Source of the DNA: Plantactinospora sp. BC1
GTDB taxonomy: Bacteria > Actinomycetota > Actinomycetes > Mycobacteriales > Micromonosporaceae
Length of the DNA: 64,000 bases
NCBI RefSeq assembly: GCF_003030345.1
Contig: NZ_CP028158.1
Location: 6,634,001 to 6,698,000 of the forward strand
Reading direction: 5' to 3'
The notes beneath the pieces were generated by a model. It searched no databases, had not been told where the DNA came from, and was given only the letters and a program-made list of their open reading frames with translations. Both the position numbers and the translations under genes were made by a program. Of this stretch, positions 36,227 to 45,176 are shown one piece after another; position 1 is the first letter of the stretch, and each line of letters starts with the position of its first letter.

Positions 36227-37416
36227 GCGCGGGCCTCCAGGAAGTTCGCGACGGCGTCGAGCACCCGGCCGGCCTGTGCCTCGGTCAGCCCGGAGCCGCT
36301 GGGCAGGGTCAGGCCGTCGGTGAAGAGCCGTTCCGCCGCGCCGGTGATCGCGCCCGGTGTGCCGGCGAACGCGCGTTGCAGGTGCATCGGCTTCCACACC
36401 GGACGGGTCTCGATCCGGGCCGCGTGCAGGTGCGCGGCGAGGTCGCCGGCCCGCCAGCCGGCGGTGGCCGGGTCGACCACGATCGTGCTCAGCCAGCAGT
36501 TGATCCCCGGATCGCCCTCGGCGAGCAGCCGTACCCCGGGCGCGGTGGCGAAGAGCTTGGCGTAGCGTTCCCGCAGCTCGCGGCGGCGGGCGAGCATCCG
36601 GTCCAGCCGGCGGAGCTGGGCCCGGCCGACGGCGGCGAGCAGGTTGCTGAGCCGGTAGTTGTAGCCGATCTCGGTGTGTTCGTAGTGTGGCACCGGTTGC
36701 CGGGCCTGGGTGGCCAGGTAGCGGCAGCGGTCGGCGAGGGCGCCGTCGTCGGTGACCAGCATGCCGCCGCCGGAGGTGGTAATGATCTTGTTGCCGTTGA
36801 ACGAGAAGACGCCGGCCCGGCCGAACGAGCCGGCCGCCCGGCCCGCGTGGCTGGCGCCGAGCGCCTCGGCCGCGTCCTCCAGCACCGGCACCCCGGCGGC
36901 GGCGCAGACCGGCGAGAGCCGGGTGTAGTCGACGCAGGCGCCGAACATGTCCACCGGGACCACCGCCGCCACGTCCCGGCCGGCGGCGCGGAGTTCGTCG
37001 AGGAGCGCCGCGAGCAGCGGTACGTCGACGTTCCCGGTCGCCGGGTCGCAGTCGACGAAGACCGGCTCCGCGCCGGTGTAGACGACCGCGTTCGCCGTCG
37101 CCACGAAGGTCAGCGTGGGCACCACCACCGTCCGGCCGGGGCCGGCACCCAGGCCGAGCAGGCCGAGGTGCAGCGCCGCCGTGCCCGAACTCAGCGCCAC
37201 CGCGTGCGCCGTGCCGGCCCGGGCCGCGACCTCGCGCTCGAAGGCGTCCACCTCCGGCCCGAGCGGCGCCACCCAGCCGGAGCGCAGCGCCCGGATCAGG
37301 TACGACTCCTCCAGTGGTCCGACGTCCGGCGGGGAGAGCAGCACGGGCTCGGGTGGACCGGAGGTCTCGGGCGGGCTGGCCGGTCCCGGCGAAGGCGCGC
37401 GTTCAGAAAGATCCAC
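36223..37416 (-). CDS. PglE-like UDP-4-keto-sugar aminotransferase
   Basis: A 397-residue DegT-family enzyme. It has the ALRSGWVAPLGPEVDAFE start, ALSSGTAALHLGLL, VLEDAAEALGASH and the PLP-lysine motif FSFNGNKIITTSGGGML, the form seen in PglE-type bacillosamine transaminases. First gene of a tightly coupled leftward operon. GTG at 37416 has GGAGGG upstream. The substrate would be the 4-keto product of the FlaA1/PglF-like dehydratase at 23172-25070; this is inference. The first 30 residues are Pro/Ser-rich and variable. Confidence 0.9.
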   Translation of the reverse strand: MDLSERAPSPGPASPPETSGPPEPVLLSPPDVGPLEESYLIRALRSGWVAPLGPEVDAFEREVAARAGTAHAVALSSGTAALHLGLLGLGAGPGRTVVVPTLTFVATANAVVYTGAEPVFVDCDPATGNVDVPLLAALLDELRAAGRDVAAVVPVDMFGACVDYTRLSPVCAAAGVPVLEDAAEALGASHAGRAAGSFGRAGVFSFNGNKIITTSGGGMLVTDDGALADRCRYLATQARQPVPHYEHTEIGYNYRLSNLLAAVGRAQLRRLDRMLARRRELRERYAKLFATAPGVRLLAEGDPGINCWLSTIVVDPATAGWRAGDLAAHLHAARIETRPVWKPMHLQRAFAGTPGAITGAAERLFTDGLTLPSGSGLTEAQAGRVLDAVANFLEARA

Positions 37417-37689
37417 AGGTGGGGCCCTCCAGAGCCGGGACAGCAGCTGACCGGAAGTGTTCTATCAGACTGATAGGACAGAAGTGGGCATCAACCGATA
37501 TATGAATAAAAATTCAAAGATAAATGAATCAGAGAACCATTGTTCGGCGCGTGACTTGCCGGCCATCCCGTCGTTGACGCAGGTGGCACACCAGACACCA
37601 ACGGTCCGGACCGGCGGAAGGGCACGGTCGAGCCACAGATCTCGACCCGGCGCCGGGCCGTCCGATCGGCATGCGCGAACGGAGTACCT
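37417..37689. promoter_or_regulatory. AT-rich bidirectional control region with palindrome CTATCAGACTGATAG
   Basis: This 273-bp spacer separates the leftward PglE-like operon and the rightward capE operon. It contains a perfect 15-bp dyad, CTATCAG-A-CTGATAG (37462-37476), about 46 bp from the leftward GTG. An AT-rich run (about 37490-37545) includes TGAATAAAAATTCA. The composition contrasts sharply with the rest of the window. It is the best candidate for a shared promoter and repressor operator of the polysaccharide cluster. TTGACG at about 37574 is a possible -35 for capE. Confidence 0.65.
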
Positions 37690-38730
37690 GTGACATCTCT
37701 GCCTGCTGGCCGCCGGGTCCTCATCACCGGCGGCACGGGTTCCTTCGGCCAGACGATGGTGCGCCGGCTGCTCGACCAGGACGTCGGCGAGGTACGCGTA
37801 CTCAGCCGGGACGAGGCCAAGCAGGATCTGATGCGGCACCGGCTCGGCGACGACCGGGTCCGCTACCACGTCGGGGACGTCCGGGACTACGACAGCATGC
37901 TGCGGGCGACCCGGGGCGTCGACTTCGTCTTCCACGCCGCCGCCCTCAAACAGGTGCCGTCCTGCGAGTTCTTCCCGCTGGAGGCGGTCCGCACCAACGT
38001 GCTGGGCAGCGCCAACGTCGTCGAGGCGGCCGAGCGCAACGGCGTCGCCTCGGTGGTGGTACTCAGCACCGACAAGGCGGTCTATCCGGTCAACGCGATG
38101 GGGATGAGCAAGGCGCTGATGGAGAAGGTCGTCCAGTCGCACGCCCGGCACAACCAGGGCAGCCGGACCACGGTCTCCTGCGTGCGCTACGGCAACGTGA
38201 TGTACTCCCGGGGCTCGGTCATCCCGCTCTTCGTCGAACAGATCAAGGCCGGCCGGGCGCCGACGGTGACCAACCCGGCGATGACCCGCTTCCTGATGTC
38301 CCTGACCGAGTCGGTGGAGCTGGTCGAGCACGCCTTCCTGCACGCCCGGGCCGGGGACATCTTCGTCCGCAAGGCCAGCGCCTGCACCATCGGCGACCTG
38401 GCGACCGCGCTCTGCCAGCTCTTCGACGTGCCGGCCAAGCTCGACCTGATCGGGGTCCGGCACGGCGAGAAGCTGGACGAGACGCTGGCCAGCCGGGAGG
38501 AGGTCGCCGAGGCGGAGGACTTCGGCGAGTTCTTCCGGATCCCGCTGGACGCCCGCGACCTCAACTACGCGCTCTACGTCTCCGAGGGCGACCCGGCCGG
38601 CGCCAGCGGTCACGACTTCAACTCGGCCAACGCGCCCCGGCTGGGCGTACCCGAGATCCTGGAACTGCTCCGGGACCTCCCGGAGATCCGCGCCGAGCTG
38701 GCCGCCCGAGACCTGGCGATGACGCCGTGA
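37690..38730 (+). CDS. capE: UDP-N-acetylglucosamine 4,6-dehydratase/5-epimerase, CapE-like
   Basis: A 346-residue SDR enzyme. The NAD(P) motif is LITGGTGSFGQTMVRRLL, followed by FHAAALKQVPSCEFFP and the active-site segment STDKAVYPVNAMGMSKALMEK. YGNVMYSRGSVIPLF and GVRHGEKLDETL complete the CapE/FlaA1 short-form pattern. It starts the three-enzyme route CapE-CapF-CapG from UDP-GlcNAc to UDP-N-acetyl-L-fucosamine. GTG at 37690 has GGAG about 6 nt upstream. It overlaps capF by 4 bp. Confidence 0.93.
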   Translation: MTSLPAGRRVLITGGTGSFGQTMVRRLLDQDVGEVRVLSRDEAKQDLMRHRLGDDRVRYHVGDVRDYDSMLRATRGVDFVFHAAALKQVPSCEFFPLEAVRTNVLGSANVVEAAERNGVASVVVLSTDKAVYPVNAMGMSKALMEKVVQSHARHNQGSRTTVSCVRYGNVMYSRGSVIPLFVEQIKAGRAPTVTNPAMTRFLMSLTESVELVEHAFLHARAGDIFVRKASACTIGDLATALCQLFDVPAKLDLIGVRHGEKLDETLASREEVAEAEDFGEFFRIPLDARDLNYALYVSEGDPAGASGHDFNSANAPRLGVPEILELLRDLPEIRAELAARDLAMTP

Positions 38731-39890
38731 GGCTGGTGCTGACCGGTGCCGGCGGCTTCCTCGGCTGGCACGTACGGGTGCTGGCCCGCGCCCTCGGCTG
38801 GCCCGACCCGGTCGCACTGACCCGGGCCGACCTCGCCGACCCGGTCAGGGTGGCCGCCGCGGTCGGTGGCGCCGACCGGCTGCTGCACCTCGCCGGAGTC
38901 AACCGGGGCGACCCGGCGGACGTGGCGGCCGGCAACGTCGAGGTCGCCGCCGCACTGGCCCGGGGACTGCGCCAGTGCCCGACGCCGCCGGCCACGGTGG
39001 TCTTCGCCAACTCGACGCAGACCGGCAACGGCACCCCGTACGGCGACTCCAAGCAGGCCGCCGCCGCCACCCTGGCCGGCGCCGTTGCCGGGCGCTGCCG
39101 ATTCGACGACGTACCGCTGCCGAACCTCTACGGCGAGCACGGCCGCCCGTACTACAACTCGGTGGTCGCCACCTTCTGCCGCCAGTTGGCCGACGGCGAC
39201 CCGCCCGGGGTACGCGACGACCGCGAACTGACCCTGGTGCACGCGCTCGACGCCGCCGCCCGGCTGCTCGGCCTGCCGCCCGCCGACCCCCGGCAACCGG
39301 CCGCCGCCCCGACCGTGCCGTGGGATCCGGGGATGCCGGCGCTGCGGATCGGGGTGCGTGCCCTGGCCGACCGGCTGGCCGGGTTCGCCCGGACCTACCG
39401 CAGCGGCGAGATCCCGCCGCTGGTCGACCGGCACGACGTACGCCTGTTCAACACCTACCGGTCGCACTGCTTCCCGGCCGACCACCCCCGGCCGCTGGTC
39501 CGGCACACCGACCGGCGGGGCGCACTGGTCGAGGTGGTCAAGGCGCACGGCGGTGCCGGGCAGACCTTCGCCTCGACCAGCGGCCCGGGGGTCACCCGGG
39601 GCGAGCACTTCCACCTGGCCAAGGTGGAGCGGTTCGCGGTGCTGCGCGGCTGCGCCGAGATCGCGCTGCGCCGGGTCGGGCACCGCGAGGTGCTGCGGTT
39701 CCGGGTCGGCGGGGACGAGCCGGTGGTGGTCGACATGCCGACGATGTGGGCGCACCAGATCACCAACATCGGCGACGGTGAGCTGCTCACCCTCTTCTGG
39801 GCCAACGAACTCTTCGACCCCGCCCGCCCCGACACCTATCCGGAGCCGGTGGCGGAACCCGCCGCCGCGGCACCGGTGGTGGTCGGGTGA
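38727..39890 (+). CDS. capF: UDP-2-acetamido-2,6-dideoxyhexulose reductase, CapF-like
   Basis: A 387-residue bifunctional-looking protein. The N-terminal SDR domain begins RLVLTGAGGFLGWHVRV and has ANSTQTGNGTPYGDSKQAAA as active-site region. The C-terminal domain (about 265-375) is a cupin with GVTRGEHFHLAKVERFAVLRG and MWAHQITNIGDGELLTLFWANELFD, as in S. aureus CapF. It reduces the CapE product. GTG overlaps the capE stop (GTGA). Nothing is missing from the family layout. Confidence 0.93.
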   Translation: MRLVLTGAGGFLGWHVRVLARALGWPDPVALTRADLADPVRVAAAVGGADRLLHLAGVNRGDPADVAAGNVEVAAALARGLRQCPTPPATVVFANSTQTGNGTPYGDSKQAAAATLAGAVAGRCRFDDVPLPNLYGEHGRPYYNSVVATFCRQLADGDPPGVRDDRELTLVHALDAAARLLGLPPADPRQPAAAPTVPWDPGMPALRIGVRALADRLAGFARTYRSGEIPPLVDRHDVRLFNTYRSHCFPADHPRPLVRHTDRRGALVEVVKAHGGAGQTFASTSGPGVTRGEHFHLAKVERFAVLRGCAEIALRRVGHREVLRFRVGGDEPVVVDMPTMWAHQITNIGDGELLTLFWANELFDPARPDTYPEPVAEPAAAAPVVVG

Positions 39891-41224
39891 AGATCGGCTT
39901 CGTCACGCAGTGGTATCCGCCGGAGCCGGTCTTCGTACCGGGTGAACTCGCCCGGGAACTCGGCGTCCGGGGGCACCGGGTGCGGGTACTCACCGGCTAT
40001 CCGAACTATCCGGAGGGGCGGATCTATCCCGGCTACCGGCAGCGGTGGCGGACCTCGCACACCGGGGGCGAGAACGTCACCGTACGCCGGGTGCCGGTCT
40101 ATCCGAGCCACGACTCGTCCCCGCTCGGCCGGACCGCCAACTTCGCCAGCTTCGCCGCGACCAGCGCGCTGTTCGCCCCGGGCTATCTGACCGGCGCCGA
40201 CGCGCTCTACGTCTACCACCCGCCCGCCACCGCCTTCGCCGCCGCGGCGGTGGCCCGGCTGGCCCGGCGGGTCCCGCTGGTGCTGCACGTCCAGGACATG
40301 TGGCCGGAGTCGGTGACCGCCTCGACGATGAGTCCCGGCGGCGGCGCCGGCCGGATGATCGAGCGCGCCCTGTCGGCGACGATGCGCCGGCTCTACCGTT
40401 CGGCGACCGCGATCGCGGTCATCTCGCCCTCCATGGCCGAGCTGGTCGTCGCGCGGGGCGCCGACCCGGGCCGGGTCCGGGTGGTGCTGAACTGGACCGA
40501 CGAGCGGCTCTTCCGGCCGGTGCCGGCGACCGCGTCGGCGCGGGCCGCCCTCGGGCACCGGGGCCGCTGCACCGTCATGTTCGCCGGCAACATGGGGCCG
40601 TTCCAGCGGATAGAGACCGCGATCCGGGCGGCGTACGCGGCCCGGGACCGGGTCGACCTGGTCCTGGTCGGCTCGGGTACCGAGGAGCAGCGCGCCCGCC
40701 GGCTCGCCACCGAGCTGGGCGCCGGCAACGTACGCTTCCTCGGCCGGCGCCGGCCGGAGGAGATGGCCGACCTCTACGCGGCGGCCGACTACCAGCTCGT
40801 CTGCCTGCGGGACCTGCCCGGGCTGCGCGGCACCGTGCCGTCCAAGCTCCAGGCCGCGCTCGCCTGCGGCGCTCCGGTGCTCGTCTCGGCGGCCGGGGAC
40901 GCGGCCCGGCTGGTGGAGTCGACCGGAGTGGGCCTGGTCTGCCCGCCCGAGGACCCGACCGCGCTGGCCGCCCGGCTCGTCGAGGCGGCGGCGCTGCCAC
41001 CGGCGGCCCGGACCGCGCTGCGCCACCGGGCCCGGGAGGTCTACCGGGAGCGGATGTCGTTGCGGGTCGGCGCCGACCAGATCGAGGACCTGCTGACCAA
41101 GAGCGCCGTACCGTCGGCCGGCCGCTCCGGCCCGGCCACCGCGCGCCGGCTCCTCGGCGGTGGCGGCCGACCGGCTCCCGATCGTGAAGGGCCCGAACGC
41201 GAGACAGGGACGAGGCCGCGATGA
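39887..41224 (+). CDS. Glycosyltransferase family 4, CapL/WbuB-like
   Basis: A 445-residue GT-B enzyme starting MKIGFVTQWYPPEPVFVPGELA, the motif of WbuB/CapL fucosamine transferases. Further marks are VLTGYPNYPEGRIYPGY, LHVQDMWPESV and GTVPSKLQAALACGAPVL in the donor domain. Its position between capF and capG supports transfer of L-FucNAc, as inference. GTG overlaps the capF stop, and its own stop overlaps the next ATG (ATGA). The last about 45 residues are Arg/Pro-rich and probably disordered. Confidence 0.88.
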   Translation: MKIGFVTQWYPPEPVFVPGELARELGVRGHRVRVLTGYPNYPEGRIYPGYRQRWRTSHTGGENVTVRRVPVYPSHDSSPLGRTANFASFAATSALFAPGYLTGADALYVYHPPATAFAAAAVARLARRVPLVLHVQDMWPESVTASTMSPGGGAGRMIERALSATMRRLYRSATAIAVISPSMAELVVARGADPGRVRVVLNWTDERLFRPVPATASARAALGHRGRCTVMFAGNMGPFQRIETAIRAAYAARDRVDLVLVGSGTEEQRARRLATELGAGNVRFLGRRRPEEMADLYAAADYQLVCLRDLPGLRGTVPSKLQAALACGAPVLVSAAGDAARLVESTGVGLVCPPEDPTALAARLVEAAALPPAARTALRHRAREVYRERMSLRVGADQIEDLLTKSAVPSAGRSGPATARRLLGGGGRPAPDREGPERETGTRPR

Positions 41225-42345
41225 CCCGGGTGATGACGGTGGTGGGGACCCGACCGGAGATCATCCGGCTCTCCCGGGTACTCGACCGGCTGGACCGTAC
41301 GGTCGAGCACCTGCTGGTGCACACCGGACAGAACTGGGACCGGAACCTCTCCGAGGTCTTCTTCACCGAGCTGCGGCTGCGTGCGCCGGACCGCTTCCTC
41401 CGGGTCGACACCACCTCGCTGGCCCGGGTGCTCGGCGGGGTGCTGACCGGCATCGAGCAGGCCATCACCGAGCTGCGTCCGGACGCGCTGCTGGTGCTCG
41501 GCGACACCAACAGCTGCATCGCCGCGCTGATGGCCCGGCGGATGCGGGTGCCGGTCTATCACATGGAGGCCGGCAACCGGTGCTTCGACCTGAACGTGCC
41601 GGAGGAGACCAACCGGCGGCTGGTCGACCACGTCGCCGACTTCAACCTGGTCTACACCGAGCACGCCCGGCGGAACCTGCTGGCCGAGGGGCTGCACCCA
41701 CGCCGGATCCTGCACACCGGCTCGCCGATGCGCGAGGTGCTGGAGCACTACCGGCCGGAGGTGGCCGCCTCGACGATCCTGCGCCAGCTCGAACTGGAGC
41801 CGGGCGGCTACTTCGTGGTCAGCGCGCACCGCGAGGAGAACGTCGACGACCCGGCCCGGCTGGGTCGGCTGCTCGACTGCCTGCGCGCCGTCCGGGACAC
41901 CTGGCGGCTGCCGGTGCTGGTCTCCACGCATCCGCGTACCCGCAAGCGGCTGGAGGCGCTCGCCGCCGACACGTCCACACTGGACGGAATCGCGTTCCAC
42001 GAGCCGTTCGGGCTCTTCGACTACGTACGCCTCCAGTCGCAGGCCCGGTGCACCCTGTCGGACAGTGGGACGATCAGCGAGGAGGCGGCGATCCTCGGCT
42101 TCCCGGCGGTGACCCTGCGGGAGTCGATCGAACGGCCCGAGGCGCTGGACGCGGGCGGCATCGTGATGACCGGCCTCGACCCGGCCGGGGTGCTGGAGGC
42201 GGTCCGGGTCACCGTCGACCAGGTCGCCGAGGCCGGCGTGCCCTGCCCGGCGGACTACCGGGTCACCGACACCTCCCGCCGGGTCGTCGACTTCATCCTC
42301 TCCACCGTCCGCCGGCACCACGACTGGGCGGGCATCCGGCGGTAG
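41221..42345 (+). CDS. capG: UDP-N-acetylglucosamine 2-epimerase (non-hydrolysing), CapG/WecB
   Basis: A 374-residue epimerase. It has TVVGTRPEIIRLSRVL, HTGQNWDRNLSEVFF, LLVLGDTNSC, YHMEAGNRCFDLNVPEETNRRLVDH and SAHREENVDDP, with SDSGTISEEAAILGFPAVTLRESIERPEA near the C-terminus presented here only in part as the epimerase active site. In this context it most likely catalyses the CapG step (2-epimerisation to UDP-L-FucNAc) rather than ManNAc synthesis. Last gene of the rightward operon, ending 12 bp from a convergent histidine kinase. Confidence 0.93.
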   Translation: MTRVMTVVGTRPEIIRLSRVLDRLDRTVEHLLVHTGQNWDRNLSEVFFTELRLRAPDRFLRVDTTSLARVLGGVLTGIEQAITELRPDALLVLGDTNSCIAALMARRMRVPVYHMEAGNRCFDLNVPEETNRRLVDHVADFNLVYTEHARRNLLAEGLHPRRILHTGSPMREVLEHYRPEVAASTILRQLELEPGGYFVVSAHREENVDDPARLGRLLDCLRAVRDTWRLPVLVSTHPRTRKRLEALAADTSTLDGIAFHEPFGLFDYVRLQSQARCTLSDSGTISEEAAILGFPAVTLRESIERPEALDAGGIVMTGLDPAGVLEAVRVTVDQVAEAGVPCPADYRVTDTSRRVVDFILSTVRRHHDWAGIRR

Positions 42346-42357
42346 CGCGGAGCCGGC

Positions 42358-44001
42358 TCAGGCCGGCCGGACCGGCAGGGTGATCGTGAAAGTGGTCCCG
42401 GCGCCCAGTTCGCTGGTCACCCGGATGCCGCCGCCGTGGTCGGTGAGGATCTGCCGGACGATGGAGAGGCCCAGCCCGCTGCCGCCGGTCTGCCGGCCGC
42501 GCGCCGAGTCGGCCCGCCAGAACCGGTCGAAGACGTACGGCAGCGCCTCCGGCGCGATCCCCGAACCGGTGTCGACGACCTCGACCACGGCGGAGTCACC
42601 CGCCCGGCGCAGCGTCAGCTTCACCTCGCCACCCTCGGCGGTGGCCCGCAACGCGTTGGTGATCAGATTGCCGACCACCTGGCGCAGCCGGTCCGGGTCG
42701 GCGTGCACGGCGACCGGTTCGGTCTCCACCCGCAGGGTCACCCCGGCCGCGTCGGCGCCGGCCCCGTGCGCGGTACGGCACGTCTCCAGCAGTTCGGCCA
42801 GGTCGACGGTGGTCCGGTGGTACGCCAGGCTGCCCGCCTCGGCCAGGGCGAGATCCTGGAGGTCGTCGACGATCCGCTGCTGCAACACCGCCTCCTCGTG
42901 CAGCGAGGCGAAGAGTTCCGGATCGGGCTCGATCACCCCGTCGGAGAGCGCCTCCAGATAGCCGCGCAGGTTGGCCAGCGGCGTACGCAACTCGTGCGCC
43001 ACGTCGGCGACCAGCCGGCGCTGGCGTTCCTCGCCGCGCTGCAACGAGTCCGCCATCCGGTTGAACGACCGGGCCAGTACGGCGATCTCGTCGTTGCCCC
43101 GCACCGGCACCCGGCTGGTCAGATCGCCCCGGCCGAGCCGCTGGGAGGCCGCGGTCAGGATCGCGATCGGGCGCAGCACCCGGTGGCTGAGCAGGGCGGT
43201 CGCGATGATCGCCACCGCCGCCACCCCGGCCGCGGCGGCCAGCAGCGGGCCGACCACCAGCGCCCGGTCGTCCTCGTCGCCGACCCCGAGGATGACCTGG
43301 GCCGGTTCGGGCGCCACCTCCGCGATCCGGGCGCTGAACGCCTCGGCCAGGCAGTAGTCCCTCGGCTCGCTCGGATCGGTCTCGGCGCAGGCGGCGGCGA
43401 GGTCACCCAGCTCGGCCCTGAGCGCCCGTTCGGACCGGGTCGCCTGGTCGAGGCAGTTCCGGCCCACCTCCGGATGGGCCGAGATGGCCGCGTCCACGTC
43501 GTAGGCCGGCACCCCGAACCGGCCCGGCCTCTGGATCGGGTCGATCCCGTTGCGGGTGAGACAGGCGGCGAACCGGACCCCGGTGCGGTAGCTGGCCAGC
43601 TCCTTGGCGGCGACGTTCGCCGGATCGGCGTCCACCCCGGAGAGGTTGAGCGTGGGGCGGGGGTTGACGTATCCGTTCACGGTGCCGAGTTCGCGTACCG
43701 CCCGCTCCGGGTTGCTCTCGTGGTCGGTGTCCACCAGTACCCAGCCGGACTCGGTGACCAGGTGGATGCGCTGCCCGGTCTGCTCACCGAGCCGTACGAC
43801 AAGATCCCGGACCCCCTCCCAGGTGCCGTGCCGGCGGCCGTAGTCGCGCAGCGCGCTGGTGACCTGGTCCAGCGAGGCGGCGGCGGCACCGGACTCGTCG
43901 ATCTGCCGGGACGCCTGCCGGAGTACCAGCCAGAGGGTCGCGGCGGTGGCGCTGACCGCGACGAGCATCACCAGGCCGAGTACCCGTAACCGGAAGCTCA
44001 C
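42358..44001 (-). CDS. Membrane sensor histidine kinase
   Basis: A 547-residue kinase. TM1 is residues about 8-28, an extracytoplasmic sensor domain of about 210 residues contains four cysteines, TM2 is about 250-270, followed by HAMP. HisKA has the phospho-acceptor His336 in VADVAHELRTPLANLRGYLEAL without extension. The ATPase domain has NLITNALRATAEGG, VEVVDTGSGIAPE and GGSGLGLSIVRQIL. GTG overlaps the regulator stop (GTGA), so kinase and regulator form an operon. The ligand is unknown. Confidence 0.93.
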   Translation of the reverse strand: MSFRLRVLGLVMLVAVSATAATLWLVLRQASRQIDESGAAAASLDQVTSALRDYGRRHGTWEGVRDLVVRLGEQTGQRIHLVTESGWVLVDTDHESNPERAVRELGTVNGYVNPRPTLNLSGVDADPANVAAKELASYRTGVRFAACLTRNGIDPIQRPGRFGVPAYDVDAAISAHPEVGRNCLDQATRSERALRAELGDLAAACAETDPSEPRDYCLAEAFSARIAEVAPEPAQVILGVGDEDDRALVVGPLLAAAAGVAAVAIIATALLSHRVLRPIAILTAASQRLGRGDLTSRVPVRGNDEIAVLARSFNRMADSLQRGEERQRRLVADVAHELRTPLANLRGYLEALSDGVIEPDPELFASLHEEAVLQQRIVDDLQDLALAEAGSLAYHRTTVDLAELLETCRTAHGAGADAAGVTLRVETEPVAVHADPDRLRQVVGNLITNALRATAEGGEVKLTLRRAGDSAVVEVVDTGSGIAPEALPYVFDRFWRADSARGRQTGGSGLGLSIVRQILTDHGGGIRVTSELGAGTTFTITLPVRPA

Positions 44002-44738
44002 GCCGACGGGTCCGCCCCGGCGGCGGCGTCCTCCGGACTCCGCGCGGCACCCGGCTGCTCGGCCAGCCGGTAGCCCCGGCCGAAGACGGTCTGCACGTAG
44101 CGCGGCTCGGCCGGATCAGTCTCGATCTTGCGGCGCAGGTTCATCACGTGCGCGTCCACGGTCCGTTCCAGCACGTAGTGGTCGAAGCCGAAGGCCCGGT
44201 CGATGATCTGCGCCCGGGTGAACGCCCGGCCGGGCTCGCCGGCCAGCACCTCCAGGATGCCGAACTCCTTGGCGGTGAGCGTGACCAGCCGCCCGCCGAT
44301 CCGTACCTCGAACCGGCCCGGGTCGACCTCCAGGTCACCGACCCGGAGCACCGCCTGGTTGCCCGCGCTGAGCACCCCGGCGCGGCGCAGCAGGGCGCGG
44401 ACCCGGGCGGCCAGCTCGCGGGGACTGTACGGCTTGGTCAGGTAGTCGTCGGCGCCGATGTCCAGCCCGAGCAGGACGTCGTCCTCGGTGGTCCGGGCGG
44501 TCAGCAGCAGGATCGGCAGGTTGGACTCGGCCCGCAGGATCCGGCAGACGTCCAGCCCGTCCACGACCGGCATCATCACGTCCAGCACCACCAGGTCGGG
44601 GCGGCGGGCGCGGACCTGCTCCAGGGCGGCCCGCCCGTCACCGACGACGAGCACGCTGTGGCCCTCCCGTTCGAGATAGACCCGGACCAGGTTGGCCTGC
44701 TTCGGGTCGTCCTCGGCGACCAGTATCCGCGCGCTCAT
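43998..44738 (-). CDS. OmpR/PhoB-family response regulator
   Basis: A 246-residue regulator. The receiver domain has the acidic pair EDD, phospho-acceptor Asp53 in LVVLDVMMPVVDG and Lys in YLTKPYSPRELAARVRALLRR in shortened form. The C-terminal winged helix contains LTAKEFGILEVLAGEPGRAFTR and the wing VQTVFGRGYRLAEQ. It is cotranscribed with the overlapping histidine kinase. The ATG is preceded by GGGG about 6 nt upstream. Confidence 0.95.
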   Translation of the reverse strand: MSARILVAEDDPKQANLVRVYLEREGHSVLVVGDGRAALEQVRARRPDLVVLDVMMPVVDGLDVCRILRAESNLPILLLTARTTEDDVLLGLDIGADDYLTKPYSPRELAARVRALLRRAGVLSAGNQAVLRVGDLEVDPGRFEVRIGGRLVTLTAKEFGILEVLAGEPGRAFTRAQIIDRAFGFDHYVLERTVDAHVMNLRRKIETDPAEPRYVQTVFGRGYRLAEQPGAARSPEDAAAGADPSA

Positions 44739-44857
44739 GTGTCCCCATTCTGCCTGCTCGGAGCGGCATCGATTAGAGCGCCGACGGGGTGAAGAAGTGA
44801 TGAATTCGCGATCCGGAAACGGTCAGGGAACGGCCCGAACCCGGTGGGCACACGTTC

Positions 44858-44890
44858 TTGACAGCTTTCGCACATCCGCGCTCCTACCGT
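44858..44890 (+). promoter_or_regulatory. Candidate promoter for the small ORF at 44897
   Basis: TTGACA (44858-44863) and TACCGT (44885-44890) are separated by 21 bp, which is longer than usual. The ATG lies 6 nt after the -10-like element, so the message would be nearly leaderless. The long spacer makes this tentative. Confidence 0.3.
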
Positions 44891-44896
44891 GCGGGC

Positions 44897-45091
44897 ATGT
44901 CGAAAGGGATCGCAGTCGTACCCGGGGCGGCCGGCGGGCGCGCCGACCGGGCCCGGCGGTCGGCGCTCCGGCGCCGGATCCGGGAGACCCTGGCCCTGCG
45001 CCGGGCCGATGCCGCGGCCGGGCTCCGGGCCGGTCCCGGCGGGGCGCCGGTCGGACCGGCCGGCGATACCGGGCAGGGCGCGGTGACCTGA
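44897..45091 (+). CDS. Small hypothetical protein, 64 residues
   Basis: A short basic protein (MSKGIAVVPGAAGG start, then an Arg-rich helix RRSALRRRIRETLALRR and a Gly/Pro-rich end). It has no signal peptide, no membrane segment and no recognised domain. It stands alone between a divergent response regulator and the DUF389 gene. A promoter-like TACCGT just upstream and regular codon use favour a real gene, but evidence is thin. Confidence 0.4.
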   Translation: MSKGIAVVPGAAGGRADRARRSALRRRIRETLALRRADAAAGLRAGPGGAPVGPAGDTGQGAVT

Positions 45092-45176
45092 CCGTACGCC
45101 CCCGGAGCGGGCGGCGGACTAGAGTCGTCGCCGGCCGACCCACCCGCCGGCCGTGGCCGAGTGGAGGATGACTGGC

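Noticed and set aside
42352-42367. GCCGGC-TCAG-GCCGGC as terminator between convergent capG and kinase
   Set aside because: Each arm is itself palindromic and short, so the match is weak in this base composition.
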